Origin: an uncultured Eubacteriales bacterium
GTDB taxonomy: Bacteria; Bacillota; Clostridia; Oscillospirales; Acutalibacteraceae
Reading direction: 5' to 3'
Length of the DNA: 64,000 bases
Assembly (NCBI GenBank): GCA_934561055.1
Contig: CAKTFN010000003.1
Location: 178,986 to 242,985 of the forward strand
The notes under the pieces were generated by a model. It was not told the origin of the DNA. It saw only the letters and a list, made by a program, of their open reading frames with translations, and did not search any database. Position 1 is the first letter of the stretch. The number at the start of each line of letters is the position of its first letter. Made by a program: the position numbers and the translations under genes. Below are positions 46,977-55,706 of this stretch, in pieces.

Positions 46977-46997
46977 TTTTGACGTTATAAAAATCAC

Positions 46998-47048
46998 AAG
47001 AGGGTTCTATAACAAAACCACATTGTTTAGAACCCTCTTAATTTTTAT
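46998..47048 (+). terminator. Terminator of the PH-domain gene
   Basis: 12-bp perfect stem AAGAGGGTTCTA (46998-47009 with 47028-47039), an 18-nt loop, then AATTTTTATTG. The following gap 47049-47516 holds a doubtful Lys/Arg-rich frame (47122-47466, no ribosome site) and a 7-bp inverted repeat (GTATGGC 47444-47450 / GCCATAC 47480-47486) around a TATAAT just before the next gene. Confidence 0.88.
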
Positions 47049-47516
47049 TGTTTCACGCGCTATAATTCAATCATACCCATACAGAAAGGAAACCTCTCCT
47101 GACTTTTGTCTGCTACCCAAAATGGACAGCAAAAACAGTTCGACGAAAACAGAATCAAGCTCGATTTCGGAGATACCAAAGAAGAAACGTCCTTTGCTTC
47201 GCATCTTTTGCGACGGCTTTGTTCTCGTCGGTTTTAAAAAGACTCGGCGAAAAATTCCCCTTTGTGCCGAATACCGCAAATATTTTAAAGCGCCTTTTCC
47301 GAAGCCTAAGCCGAGAAAAAAGTGCTTTTTAATTTTTTGCATAATTTTCCTTCGGTTCGGCGGCAACGGTATCCGCCCTTTGAAAAAGAAGCTTTCATGG
47401 GTTTTATGTCAATATTTGCAAAAAAATTTTAATTTCATTTTATGTATGGCATATATCTTATTATAATGTAATGTCTTGCGCCATACCAGGTGCGAAATAA
47501 TAAGAAGAGGTAGGTT

Positions 47517-48821
47517 ATGAGCAAAAAATACGGCAGATATGTCAGAGGAGGAAAACCCGCTGACGAAAAATTCGACATGAATATGCCTTATGTGAAGCAA
47601 AATGCTTTCATCAGCCACTGTGTGGTAGGTTTTTCAACCATTCGCAGACTTCTTTTAAACGGCAAGGTTCACAAACACGGTATGGACGGTATCAAGCCGC
47701 CGTACATTCTGCTTGCAAACCACAACGCCTTTTATGATTTCTATATCATGAGCTCGGCAATTGCACCTTTTAACGGGATTTTCCCGGCCGCCGTTGACGA
47801 TTACATCGGAAGAGAAAAAATTCTGAGAGCGCTCGGAACGGTTCCGAAAAGAAAATACACCGCCGACATCAGCCTTTTGCGCCAATGCAGAAAAGTTCTC
47901 GGCGAAGGAACAATTTTCGGAATATATCCGGAAGCGAGATATTCTCTTTGCGGTCTTACCGAGGTTATTCCCGATTCGGTCGGTCAGCTCATCAAGCACC
48001 AAAAAGTTCCGGTCGTTACCCTCACTTGCAGAGGACACCACATTTACGACCCGTTCTGGGGCAACCACAGACACAGACTTCTTCCCGTTGAGGCGGACAT
48101 GACGCTCGCCTTCACTCCCGAACAGCTCAAAAAACTTTCCGCCGACGAAATCGGAGCAAAAATCAAAGAACTTCTTTATAACGACGACTTCAGATGGCAG
48201 AGCGAAAACAGAGTAAAAGTGACGTATAAAAAGCGGGCCGAAGGTCTTCACAAGGTTCTTTATCAGTGCCCTCATTGCGGTACGGAATATAAAACCGACT
48301 CAAAAGACGACACCGTTTTCTGCAAGGCCTGCGGCAAAAAATGGAGGCTCAACTATTACGGCGAGCTTGAAGCGCTTGAGGGAGAAACGGAATTCAAATT
48401 TCCGACCGACTGGTACAAATGGGAGCGTGAAAACGTCAAAAAAGAGGTTCTCGAAGGACGGTACCGCCTTGAGTGCGACGCTCACGTTAACGACCTTCCG
48501 AACTCAAAGGGCTTTGTCCGGCTCGGAAACGCAAAGCTCGTTCATGACATGAACGGCTTCAGCGTCAAGGGCGTGCGTGATTACGACGGCGAACCGTTTG
48601 AAATGAATATAGACTCGGCCGGACAATATGCCGTCCATACAGAATACTCATACCGTTTCGGAAACCACGAGGACTGCATTGACCTCAACACCCTTGACGA
48701 CACATGGTATGTCTTTCCCGAAAACTGCGAATTTTCGGTTACAAAAATATCTCTTGCAACAGAAGAAATTTTCAATGAAATTTGGCGTCAAAGAAACGCC
48801 CTAAAGAATTCGGAGGTTTAA
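47517..48821 (+). CDS. Acyltransferase (PlsC-like) with zinc ribbon
   Basis: A 434-residue protein. Residues about 45-220 resemble 1-acyl-glycerol-3-phosphate acyltransferases: the catalytic His69-x4-Asp74 (NHNAFYDF) and the acceptor motif YPEAR at 137-141 are present. Residues 251-272 form a zinc ribbon (CPHC ... CKAC). About 290-434 is an extra domain I do not recognise. It probably moves acyl groups onto a lipid or other acceptor at the inner membrane. The next two genes encode an acyl carrier protein and an acyl-AMP ligase, so the acyl donor is likely that carrier protein. GAGGT precedes ATG 47517. It starts an operon of three genes with small gaps. Confidence 0.82.
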   Translation: MSKKYGRYVRGGKPADEKFDMNMPYVKQNAFISHCVVGFSTIRRLLLNGKVHKHGMDGIKPPYILLANHNAFYDFYIMSSAIAPFNGIFPAAVDDYIGREKILRALGTVPKRKYTADISLLRQCRKVLGEGTIFGIYPEARYSLCGLTEVIPDSVGQLIKHQKVPVVTLTCRGHHIYDPFWGNHRHRLLPVEADMTLAFTPEQLKKLSADEIGAKIKELLYNDDFRWQSENRVKVTYKKRAEGLHKVLYQCPHCGTEYKTDSKDDTVFCKACGKKWRLNYYGELEALEGETEFKFPTDWYKWERENVKKEVLEGRYRLECDAHVNDLPNSKGFVRLGNAKLVHDMNGFSVKGVRDYDGEPFEMNIDSAGQYAVHTEYSYRFGNHEDCIDLNTLDDTWYVFPENCEFSVTKISLATEEIFNEIWRQRNALKNSEV

Positions 48822-48826
48822 AAATT

Positions 48827-49060
48827 ATGAACAATCTGAGAGACGAACTGCTTGAAATTTTGAAAGATTACACCGACGGAAGAATCACTTCCGTAAAGCC
48901 CGACGATGTTATGACTTCCGACCTCGGACTCAACTCCTTCGAGCTTTTTGACCTTATCTGCATCATCGAAGAAAAGTACGGCCTTTCAATCCCCGACAGA
49001 GTTCTCCCCACTCTCGTCACAATTAAGGACGTTGTCGAATACATCGAAGCAAATATGTAA
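48827..49060 (+). CDS. Acyl carrier protein
   Basis: A 77-residue acyl/phosphopantetheine carrier protein. The modification site is Ser37 in DLGLNSFELFDL, and the four-helix ACP pattern with the IIEEKYGLSIPDRVLPTLVTIKDVVEYIE helix III region is clear. GGAGG lies 10 nt before ATG 48827; the in-frame ATG at 48782 lies inside the previous gene. It probably carries acyl groups activated by the ligase downstream and used by the acyltransferase upstream. It is a specialised carrier separate from the fatty acid synthesis ACP. Confidence 0.9.
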   Translation: MNNLRDELLEILKDYTDGRITSVKPDDVMTSDLGLNSFELFDLICIIEEKYGLSIPDRVLPTLVTIKDVVEYIEANM

Positions 49061-49084
49061 TTCAGTTGTAAAGGAATCGATAAA

Positions 49085-50719
49085 ATGAAAACAAACATTA
49101 AATTTAAGAATTTTTATGACTTTCCCGATTTTGATACCCTGAAGGATATTGTCCTTTACGGCGGTGAAAAGGGAAAGGACAAAATGCAATATCAATTCTA
49201 TAACTTTGAAAACGAGGTTGAAACGAAGTCCTTCAATCAGGTTAATTACGACCTGAAGGGTCTCGGACAGCACCTTTTTTCAAAGGGAATCAAAAACGGA
49301 CAAAAGGTTGCGATTCTCAGCGAAAACAGCTATTACTGGATCGCCTGCTTCTACTCCGTAATAACAAGCACAAACGTTGCAATCCCGCTTGATCCCAAGC
49401 TTCCCTTTGAGGACATTGTCGAGCTTATGGTCAGAAGTCAGTGCGACGCAATTTATTACAGCGCCGATTTTGAAGAAGCTGTCGAGCTTATGAAAAAAAC
49501 CGACGGTGTTGTTATTCGCGAATACATTAAAATCGAAGACTTTTACAACGTCATCGAAGAAGGCCACAAAGCTCTCGAAAGCGGTGCGGAAAGTTATCTC
49601 AACGACACCGTAAAGCCCGAAGATCTTGCAGTCATCGTTTTCACTTCCGGAACAACGGGAAAAAGCAAAGGTGTAATGCTCTCTCACCGAAACATTGCAA
49701 CAAACGTTGTTTCTTCCTGCAGAGTTCTTACCGGCGGACACGCAATCGGCTTCCTTCCGCTTCACCACGCTTTTTCGTGGGTCAGCGCCGTTTTCTCCGG
49801 AACTCTTATCACCGAAAACGGCTTCATCTGCCGCAGCATCAAGGATATTCAAAAGGATCTTGTAACATATCACCCGCAAAACTTTGCCGCCGTTCCCCTT
49901 GCCGTTGAAACAATTTATAAAAAAATTTGGTACACCGCAAAGAAAAACGGAAAAGAAGACGTTCTCAAAAAAGGACTCAAAATCAGCAATTTCCTTTTGA
50001 AGTTCGGAATCGACGTCAGAAGAAAGCTCTTCAAGGAGATCATAACCAATCTCGGCGGCGAACTTGAGCTCATCATCTGCGGCGGTGCATACCTTGACGA
50101 AAAATACGAAAGAGGAATGTATGAATTCGGAATTCAGATAATCAACGGCTACGGAATTACGGAATGCTCCCCGGCCGTAACCTGCAACCGACTTGACAAA
50201 TTCAAATTCGGAAGTGCCGGTGTTCCGCTCCCCTGCAACGAAATCAAAATCAATAACCCCGACGAAGACGGAGTCGGTGAAATTTATGTTCGCGGAACAA
50301 ACGTCATGATGGGTTATTACAACGACCCGGAAGCCACCGCCGAAGCCTTTGACGGCGACTGGTTCAAAACCGGAGACTACGGATATATTGACAATGAAGG
50401 CTTCCTTTTCTTCAAAGGAAGGAAGAAGAATCTCATCGTTCTTTCAAACGGAAAGAACGTTTCTCCCGAAGAAATTGAGGACAAACTTTCTTCAATCGAA
50501 TACGTCAAAGAAGTTATTGTTTACGAAGAAGATAATTTCATAACGGCGGAGTTTTTCCTTGACACCGTTTCGACGCCCGACGCAAAGGAAAGAATCAAAA
50601 ACGACGTCAACGAAATCAACAAAAAAATGCCCATGTACAAGCAGGTTGCAAGGGTCAAAACAAGAGACTGCGAGTTTCCGAAAACAACAACGCTCAAAAT
50701 TCTCAGAAATTACAAATAA
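49085..50719 (+). CDS. AMP-forming acyl ligase (long-chain fatty acid/acyl-ACP synthetase)
   Basis: A 544-residue ANL-superfamily enzyme that adenylates a carboxylic acid and transfers it to a thiol, probably the adjacent carrier protein or CoA. Motifs seen: P-loop TSGTTGKSKG (187-196), NGYGITECSP near 350, WFKTGDYGYIDNEGFLFFKGRKKNLIV, NGKNVSPEEIE, and the final catalytic lysine in PKTTTLKILR. Length is normal for the family. It lies 24 nt after the ACP gene and closes the operon before a strong terminator. Substrate chain length cannot be read from sequence. Confidence 0.9.
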   Translation: MKTNIKFKNFYDFPDFDTLKDIVLYGGEKGKDKMQYQFYNFENEVETKSFNQVNYDLKGLGQHLFSKGIKNGQKVAILSENSYYWIACFYSVITSTNVAIPLDPKLPFEDIVELMVRSQCDAIYYSADFEEAVELMKKTDGVVIREYIKIEDFYNVIEEGHKALESGAESYLNDTVKPEDLAVIVFTSGTTGKSKGVMLSHRNIATNVVSSCRVLTGGHAIGFLPLHHAFSWVSAVFSGTLITENGFICRSIKDIQKDLVTYHPQNFAAVPLAVETIYKKIWYTAKKNGKEDVLKKGLKISNFLLKFGIDVRRKLFKEIITNLGGELELIICGGAYLDEKYERGMYEFGIQIINGYGITECSPAVTCNRLDKFKFGSAGVPLPCNEIKINNPDEDGVGEIYVRGTNVMMGYYNDPEATAEAFDGDWFKTGDYGYIDNEGFLFFKGRKKNLIVLSNGKNVSPEEIEDKLSSIEYVKEVIVYEEDNFITAEFFLDTVSTPDAKERIKNDVNEINKKMPMYKQVARVKTRDCEFPKTTTLKILRNYK

Positions 50720-50723
50720 ACAA

Positions 50724-50761
50724 AAAAAGCATCAACGGACGAACTTTCGTTGATGCTTTTT
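50724..50761 (+). terminator. Terminator of the acyl operon
   Basis: 14-bp perfect stem AAAAAGCATCAACG (50724-50737 with 50748-50761), followed by T-rich sequence; symmetric and likely bidirectional. Confidence 0.93.
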
Positions 50762-50783
50762 GCTTTCGGGAAAAACTTCAAAT

Positions 50784-50820
50784 AAAAAAAATCGAGTGCT
50801 CATTCAAAATGAACACTCGA
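50784..50820 (-). terminator. tRNA-Leu terminator
   Basis: 13-bp stem with one G-U pair (50792-50804 and 50808-50820) and eight T on the minus strand, starting right after the tRNA 3' end. Confidence 0.92.
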
Positions 50821-50821
50821 C

Positions 50822-50906
50822 TGGTGCGAGAGACGGGACTTGAACCCGTACGAGTCGCCCCACACGCCCCTCAAACGTGCGCGTCTGCCGATTCCGCCAC
50901 TCTCGC
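50822..50906 (-). tRNA. tRNA-Leu (anticodon GAG)
   Basis: 85-nt class II tRNA with a 7-bp acceptor stem (GCGAGAG/CTCTCGC), long variable arm, TTCAAGTCC T-loop and encoded CCA end. The anticodon loop TTGAGGG gives GAG. Confidence 0.95.
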
Positions 50907-50950
50907 ATCTTTTAAGTTTTTCGCATCCGCTCACTTGCGAGTGCTCATAT

Positions 50951-50979
50951 AATATATCACTCCTCAGCCGAAAAGTCAA
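50951..50979 (-). promoter_or_regulatory. tRNA-Leu promoter
   Basis: Minus-strand TTGACT (50974-50979), a 17-bp spacer and TATATT (50951-50956), about 45 bp upstream of the tRNA. Confidence 0.82.
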
Positions 50980-51144
50980 GACTTTTTTCAAATTTTTTTA
51001 AGTTTTTTTGACCCGTTTTTCAAGGCGTCATTTTATTTCTTTTCGGTCTTTTTCAAAAATTTGCCGCCAAAATCATCTTTCGCCTTCTTTGTAATATTCC
51101 TCGTTTCAAATCAATAATAATATTCCGAATCGCACCGTCCGCTC

Positions 51145-51173
51145 TTGAATTCTTCTTCGTTTTTTTGTAAAAT
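51145..51173 (+). promoter_or_regulatory. Promoter of the flavodoxin-like reductase operon
   Basis: TTGAAT (51145-51150), a 17-bp spacer and TAAAAT (51168-51173). A 7-bp hairpin (GCCGATT 51184-51190 / AATCGGC 51199-51205) lies in the leader, before ACGGAGGT. Confidence 0.72.
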
Positions 51174-51234
51174 ATAAGAAACCGCCGATTCCTTTTTCAA
51201 TCGGCTTTCAGCATAATTTACGGAGGTAATATAT

Positions 51235-51852
51235 ATGAAAGTTTTACTCATCAACGCAAGTCCCCGTGAAAACGGAAACACCGCACTTGCCCTTTCCCAA
51301 ATAATTGAGATTTTCAAAGAAGAAGGAATCGAAACCGAACTCGTGAACATCGGAAAAAAACCGGTTCGCGGCTGCATTGCCTGCCTTTCCTGCCGAGAAA
51401 CCGGAAAATGTGTTTTTGACGATGTTGTTAACGAGGTTGCGCCGAAGTTCGAGCAGTGCGACGGTCTTGTTCTCGGAACTCCGGTTTATTACGCTTCGGC
51501 GAACGCCACCCTTTCCGCCTTCTGCGACAGACTCTTTTATTCGACGCCGTTCGACAAAACAATGAAAGTCGGCGCCGCCGTTGCCTGTGCAAGAAGGGGC
51601 GGCTGTTCCGCAACCTTTGATCAAATCAACAAATATTTCACAATTTCCGGAATGCCGATTGCTTCAAGTCAATATTGGAATTCGATTCACGGCGCCGCTC
51701 CCGGAGAAGCGCAAGGCGACAAAGAGGGACTTCAAACAATGCGGACTCTTGCAAGAAACATGGCCTTCCTCATGAAATCAATCGCTCTCGGAAAAGAAAA
51801 ATTCGGCCTTCCCGAAAAAGAGGAAAGGGATTCAACGAACTTCATCCGTTGA
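51235..51852 (+). CDS. Flavodoxin-fold NAD(P)H-dependent reductase with Cys cluster
   Basis: A 205-residue cytoplasmic protein of the NADPH-dependent FMN reductase / iron-sulfur flavoprotein group. N-terminal phosphate-binding loop NASPRENGNT (8-17) binds FMN. The segment GCIACLSCRETGKC (46-59) holds four cysteines (CxxCx2Cx5C), like the cluster site of iron-sulfur flavoproteins. GTPVYYASANATLSAFCDR is the second FMN contact. It probably transfers electrons or reduces a quinone-like or nitro substrate. GGAGGT lies before ATG 51235. The glycerate kinase starts only 4 nt after the stop, so they are cotranscribed. Confidence 0.88.
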   Translation: MKVLLINASPRENGNTALALSQIIEIFKEEGIETELVNIGKKPVRGCIACLSCRETGKCVFDDVVNEVAPKFEQCDGLVLGTPVYYASANATLSAFCDRLFYSTPFDKTMKVGAAVACARRGGCSATFDQINKYFTISGMPIASSQYWNSIHGAAPGEAQGDKEGLQTMRTLARNMAFLMKSIALGKEKFGLPEKEERDSTNFIR

Positions 51853-51856
51853 ACCG

Positions 51857-53107
51857 ATGAAAACGAAACTAATGAACAATCGGCTGAAAAAGGATGCGCT
51901 TGAAATTATTTCCTTCGCAATCAAGCATTCCGACCCTTATGAAAAAACGCTTGAAACCCTTAAAACGCTTGAAATTTCCGAAAAGGGAAAGCTCGTTGTT
52001 TTCGGAATCGGAAAAGCCGCCGCACCGATGGCAAAAGCCGCAAAAAACCTTTTCGGTGAAAGAATTTCATTCGGAACCGTTGTCACAAAGTACGGTCACG
52101 CAAAAAGTTTTTCGTTCAAAAACTTTGAAGTCATTGAAGCCGCCCATCCCGTCAGCGACGAAAACAGCGTTCTTGCGGCCGAAAAAGCTCTCGCCGTTGC
52201 CGAAACGCTCAAAGAGGAGGACACTTGCCTTGTTCTTCTTTCCGGCGGAGGAAGCTCTCTTTTTGAAAAAAGCAGCGTTCCGTTTGAAATTCAAAAAGAC
52301 ATCACGAAAAAGCTTCTTTCAAGGGGTGCGGCGATTGAAGAAATCAATGCGGTAAGACGAAGCATCTCGCTCGTAAAGGGAGGAAAATTTGCCGAAAAGG
52401 TCTATCCCGCAAAAGTCATCACCTGCGCCCTTTCCGACGTTCTTTCAAACGAAAAAAGCACAATCGCTTCCGGAATCACCGTTCCCGACCCGACGGATTC
52501 CGAAAAGGTCGAAACCGTTTTTCAAAAATACCTTCCCGAATACGTCTCGCTTTTTTCCTCCCTTCCGAAAAGAGAAAGCGGAAAAATCAACTCCGGCGGA
52601 TTTTTCTTCGTCGGAGGCATCAACTCCCTTTGCGACGCCGCCGCGGAAAAAGCAAAAGAACTCGGCTATTCGGTAATCAATCCTTCCCGTTCGCTCACCG
52701 GCGAAGCGAGAGAAGAAGCGAAAAAAATTCTTTCGGCTGTGAAACCCGAAAGCGGAAAACACGCCTGTATTTTCGGCGGCGAGACAACCGTAACCCTCAA
52801 AGGGAACGGACTCGGCGGAAGAAATCAGGAAATGGCTCTTTCGGCGGCAATTGAACTTTCCGGAAGGAAAAACATTGTTTTTGCTTCCGCCGGTTCGGAC
52901 GGAACGGACGGACCGACAGACGCTGCAGGCGGAATTGCGGACGGAAATACGGCCGAAGAAATCAGAAAAGCCGGCCTTGACCCGAAAAAGGAACTTGAAA
53001 ACAACAATTCTTATTATGCCCTCATGGCCGCCGATTCTCTGATTATCACCGGACCGACCGGAACAAACGTGAACGACCTTTCGGTTGTTTTGACGGATGA
53101 AGCGTAA
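51857..53107 (+). CDS. Glycerate kinase (MOFRL family, type II)
   Basis: A 416-residue kinase that phosphorylates glycerate (usually to 2-phosphoglycerate), linking serine/hydroxypyruvate or sugar-acid breakdown to glycolysis. It has the DUF4147 N-terminal domain (VVFGIGKAAAPMAKA, LLSGGGSSLFEK, EINAVRRSISLVKGGK, TCALSDV) and C-terminal MOFRL domain (FGGETTVTLKGNGLGGRNQE, SAGSDGTDGPTDAAGG). The start overlaps almost directly with the upstream reductase gene and lacks a clear ribosome site; ATG 51872 is an alternative. Followed by a bidirectional terminator. Confidence 0.9.
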   Translation: MKTKLMNNRLKKDALEIISFAIKHSDPYEKTLETLKTLEISEKGKLVVFGIGKAAAPMAKAAKNLFGERISFGTVVTKYGHAKSFSFKNFEVIEAAHPVSDENSVLAAEKALAVAETLKEEDTCLVLLSGGGSSLFEKSSVPFEIQKDITKKLLSRGAAIEEINAVRRSISLVKGGKFAEKVYPAKVITCALSDVLSNEKSTIASGITVPDPTDSEKVETVFQKYLPEYVSLFSSLPKRESGKINSGGFFFVGGINSLCDAAAEKAKELGYSVINPSRSLTGEAREEAKKILSAVKPESGKHACIFGGETTVTLKGNGLGGRNQEMALSAAIELSGRKNIVFASAGSDGTDGPTDAAGGIADGNTAEEIRKAGLDPKKELENNNSYYALMAADSLIITGPTGTNVNDLSVVLTDEA

Positions 53108-53147
53108 TTTTTGACGCTTTGAAAACACCTGTCATATCTCTTGAGTG

Positions 53148-53190
53148 AAAAAACGGAGCCGACCGAATTCAGGTCAGCTCCGTTTTCAAT
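53148..53190. terminator. Bidirectional terminator between convergent genes
   Basis: Stem AAAACGGAGCCGACC / GGTCAGCTCCGTTTT (53150-53164 with 53172-53186) with one mismatch and T-runs on both strands. Confidence 0.92.
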
Positions 53191-53919
53191 TTATGAATTG
53201 ATTTTTTTCTCTTTTCTTTTCCGTATTTTATAAACAACGCAAAAGCCGACCGCCGCAAAGATTATTCCGAAGAGCGCAAAGAGCATGTCGAACATTGTGT
53301 CATAAACGGCTGTTTGCCCTTCATTCTGAGCGCCGAGACCGAAAATTTTAAAAAAGATCATGTCCGGATTTGCTCCGTATGTATAGCCTTGGTTGTTTGA
53401 GCCGGGAATGAAAAAGTCGGCAAGAAATTCAAAGCACTCCCAAATTACAATCAGCGCAAACGAAAATCCGCTTCCTCCGACGAAGGCAACCCGTCGGTCA
53501 ATTTCAAGTTTCGGAAACATTGTTTTGAGAAGTTCCATGCCAAGGAAGCAGCCCAAAAATCCGGCGAGAAAATGCTGAAGCTTGTCATAATCGTTTATAA
53601 CCGCATACATATTTACGCAATAGCAAAAGAAACTTCCGAGAAGGACAAAAAGGTCAATATAGCACTGAATTTTGAAAGAAAGCCTTCCGAGAAAAATCTT
53701 TTGAGGGAAAAGCGCCGAGAGAAGTGTAACCGCAAAAGTTGCGAGGGTGTTGAGACAAATTGCGAGATAAAGCGCCGGCGCAACCCGACTTTTCGTATAA
53801 AAAACGGCAAAAATCATCATGAGCCTTGCAACCCACCAAAAGACATAGCCGAAAACATTTCCTTCGGTTTTAAGCCTTTTCGCCTGAGAACTAAAGTGTT
53901 TTTTAAGTTTTTCTTTCAT
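53191..53919 (-). CDS. DUF2238/YjdF-like membrane protein
   Basis: A 242-residue integral membrane protein with about six to seven transmembrane helices (around 27-46, 48-70, 85-105, 115-132, 148-168, 212-234). Conserved motifs resemble the DUF2238 family: DKLQHFLAGFLG near 111-122, and WECFEFLADFF near 160-170, with acidic and histidine residues in helices. Family function is unknown. ATG 53919 has AAAGGA about 14 nt upstream, a little long. Its own promoter and the shared terminator make it monocistronic. Confidence 0.78.
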   Translation of the reverse strand: MKEKLKKHFSSQAKRLKTEGNVFGYVFWWVARLMMIFAVFYTKSRVAPALYLAICLNTLATFAVTLLSALFPQKIFLGRLSFKIQCYIDLFVLLGSFFCYCVNMYAVINDYDKLQHFLAGFLGCFLGMELLKTMFPKLEIDRRVAFVGGSGFSFALIVIWECFEFLADFFIPGSNNQGYTYGANPDMIFFKIFGLGAQNEGQTAVYDTMFDMLFALFGIIFAAVGFCVVYKIRKRKEKKINS

Positions 53920-53966
53920 TATATATTCGGATCCTTTCTGCTTATCTTCATAAATATTACTCTTGA

Positions 53967-53995
53967 AGTATATTCAAGGTCGGAAAGTAAATCAA
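53967..53995 (-). promoter_or_regulatory. Promoter of the DUF2238-like gene
   Basis: Minus-strand TTGATT (53990-53995), a 17-bp spacer and TATACT (53967-53972). Confidence 0.8.
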
Positions 53996-54084
53996 CATTT
54001 ATTAAACTTTTGTAATATTATCAAAAAATCACAATGCTTTTTATTCCGTAATCATATTAAAAAAGATAAAAATATTCCCAAGTA

Positions 54085-54114
54085 TTGATTTTAATGCCCT
54101 TTTTGGTGTATTAT
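54085..54114 (+). promoter_or_regulatory. galT promoter
   Basis: TTGATT (54085-54090), an 18-bp spacer and TATTAT (54109-54114). This supports the downstream start at 54187. Confidence 0.7.
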
Positions 54115-54186
54115 TATGGTGTATATCCGGCTGCGTACGACCCGTTTCGACGCAAATCCTTTTCCGGAATTTATGGAGCTTGTTTT

Positions 54187-55683
54187 ATGATTTTCAAAAA
54201 AATTAAACTTCTTGTGAAATATGCGCTTGACTGCGGCCTTATCAAAAAGGGCGACGAAACCTTCTGCATTAATCGCATTCTTGAAATTCTTTCGCTCGAC
54301 GAATTTGAAGACTGCGACGTTTCAAACGAAAACGAATCGCTTGAAGAAATTCTTTCTTCGATTCTTGATTATGCCGCCCAAAAAGGCCTCATCGAAAACA
54401 CCGTCACCTGCCGTGACCTTTTTGACACAAAGCTCATGAGCGTTTTTGTTCCCCGTCCGTCATATGTTAAGGAAAAATTTTATTCCCTTTTCAAAGAGTC
54501 TCCGGAAAAGGCAACCGATTATTATTACAAGCTTTCCCGTGACAGCGATTACATACGCCGCTACCGTGTCTGCCGTGACCTCAAATGGAAAAGCGAAAGC
54601 GAATACGGCATTCTTGACATCACCGTCAACCTTTCAAAGCCGGAAAAAACTCCGGAAGAAATTGCCGCCGCAAAGCTCGCTGCTCAAAGCGGATATCCGA
54701 AATGCCTTCTCTGCCCCGAAAATGAAGGATATGCCGGAAGAATGAACCACCCTGCAAGACAGAACCACCGAATTATTCCGATCACCATCGACGGCGCCGA
54801 CTGGGGCTTTCAGTATTCACCCTATGTCTACTACAACGAGCATTGCATCGTTTTCAACAAAAAGCACATCCCGATGAAAATCGACAAGAGTGCCTTCAAA
54901 AAGCTTCTCGACTTCACAGAGCTTTTCCCTCATTATTTCATCGGCTCAAACGCCGACCTTCCGATTGTCGGCGGTTCAATCCTTTCCCACGAACACTTCC
55001 AGGGCGGACGTTATGAATTTGCAATGGCGAAAGCTCCGATTGAAACCGAACTTTCCTTCAATGGCTTTGAAGACGTGACGTGCGGAATTGTGAAATGGCC
55101 GATGTCCGTAATCAGAATCAGAGGAAAGGAAAAAGAACGCCTTGTTCTCCTTGCGGACAAAATTCTCACCGCATGGCGCAGATACAGCGACGAAAAATGC
55201 TTCATCTTTGCCGAAACCGACGGCGAACCTCACAACACCGTTACCCCGATTGCAAGACGCAGGGGCGAAGATTTTGAAATGGACCTTGTTCTTCGCAATA
55301 ACATCACAACACCCGAATACCCGCTCGGCGTTTTTCATCCGCACGCAGAACTTCACAACATCAAAAAAGAAAACATCGGTCTGATTGAAGTTATGGGACT
55401 CGCCGTTCTTCCGGCAAGACTCAAAACCGAAATTTCTTCTCTCAAAGACGCAATTCTTTCCGGCGCCGATTTAAGAAAGGACAGTGTCCTTTCAAAGCAC
55501 GCCGACTGGGTTGACTCTTTCAAAGATAAATATGAATTCACCGAAGAGAACACGGAGGAGATTCTCAAAAATGAAATCGGAATCGTCTTTTCAAAAGTCC
55601 TTGAACACGCCGGTGTTTACAAACGCACCGAAGAAGGAAAGGAAGGCTTTTTGCGTTTCGTTGACGAAGTCAATAAAGCATAA
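54187..55683 (+). CDS. galT: UDP-glucose-hexose-1-phosphate uridylyltransferase (type 2)
   Basis: A 498-residue cytoplasmic Leloir enzyme that exchanges UMP between UDP-glucose and galactose-1-phosphate. It is the Firmicute GalT2 type: CLLCPENEGYAGRMNHPARQNHR, SPYVYYNEHCIVF, the catalytic His region SHEHFQGG (His268, His270), and ADGEPHNTVTP-like residues. Length fits the family. The longer open frame from 54085 is rejected because it starts within the promoter; ATG 54187 has GGAG 9 nt upstream. No galK or galE is adjacent. The next gene starts 23 nt later without a terminator, so cotranscription is possible. Confidence 0.95.
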   Translation: MIFKKIKLLVKYALDCGLIKKGDETFCINRILEILSLDEFEDCDVSNENESLEEILSSILDYAAQKGLIENTVTCRDLFDTKLMSVFVPRPSYVKEKFYSLFKESPEKATDYYYKLSRDSDYIRRYRVCRDLKWKSESEYGILDITVNLSKPEKTPEEIAAAKLAAQSGYPKCLLCPENEGYAGRMNHPARQNHRIIPITIDGADWGFQYSPYVYYNEHCIVFNKKHIPMKIDKSAFKKLLDFTELFPHYFIGSNADLPIVGGSILSHEHFQGGRYEFAMAKAPIETELSFNGFEDVTCGIVKWPMSVIRIRGKEKERLVLLADKILTAWRRYSDEKCFIFAETDGEPHNTVTPIARRRGEDFEMDLVLRNNITTPEYPLGVFHPHAELHNIKKENIGLIEVMGLAVLPARLKTEISSLKDAILSGADLRKDSVLSKHADWVDSFKDKYEFTEENTEEILKNEIGIVFSKVLEHAGVYKRTEEGKEGFLRFVDEVNKA

Positions 55684-55706
55684 ATTTCATAAAAAGGAGT
55701 TTTTAC

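Noticed and set aside
47122..47466. 114-codon Lys/Arg-rich plus-strand frame
   Set aside because: No ribosome site, promoter or recognisable domain; composition looks like non-coding sequence between two terminated units.
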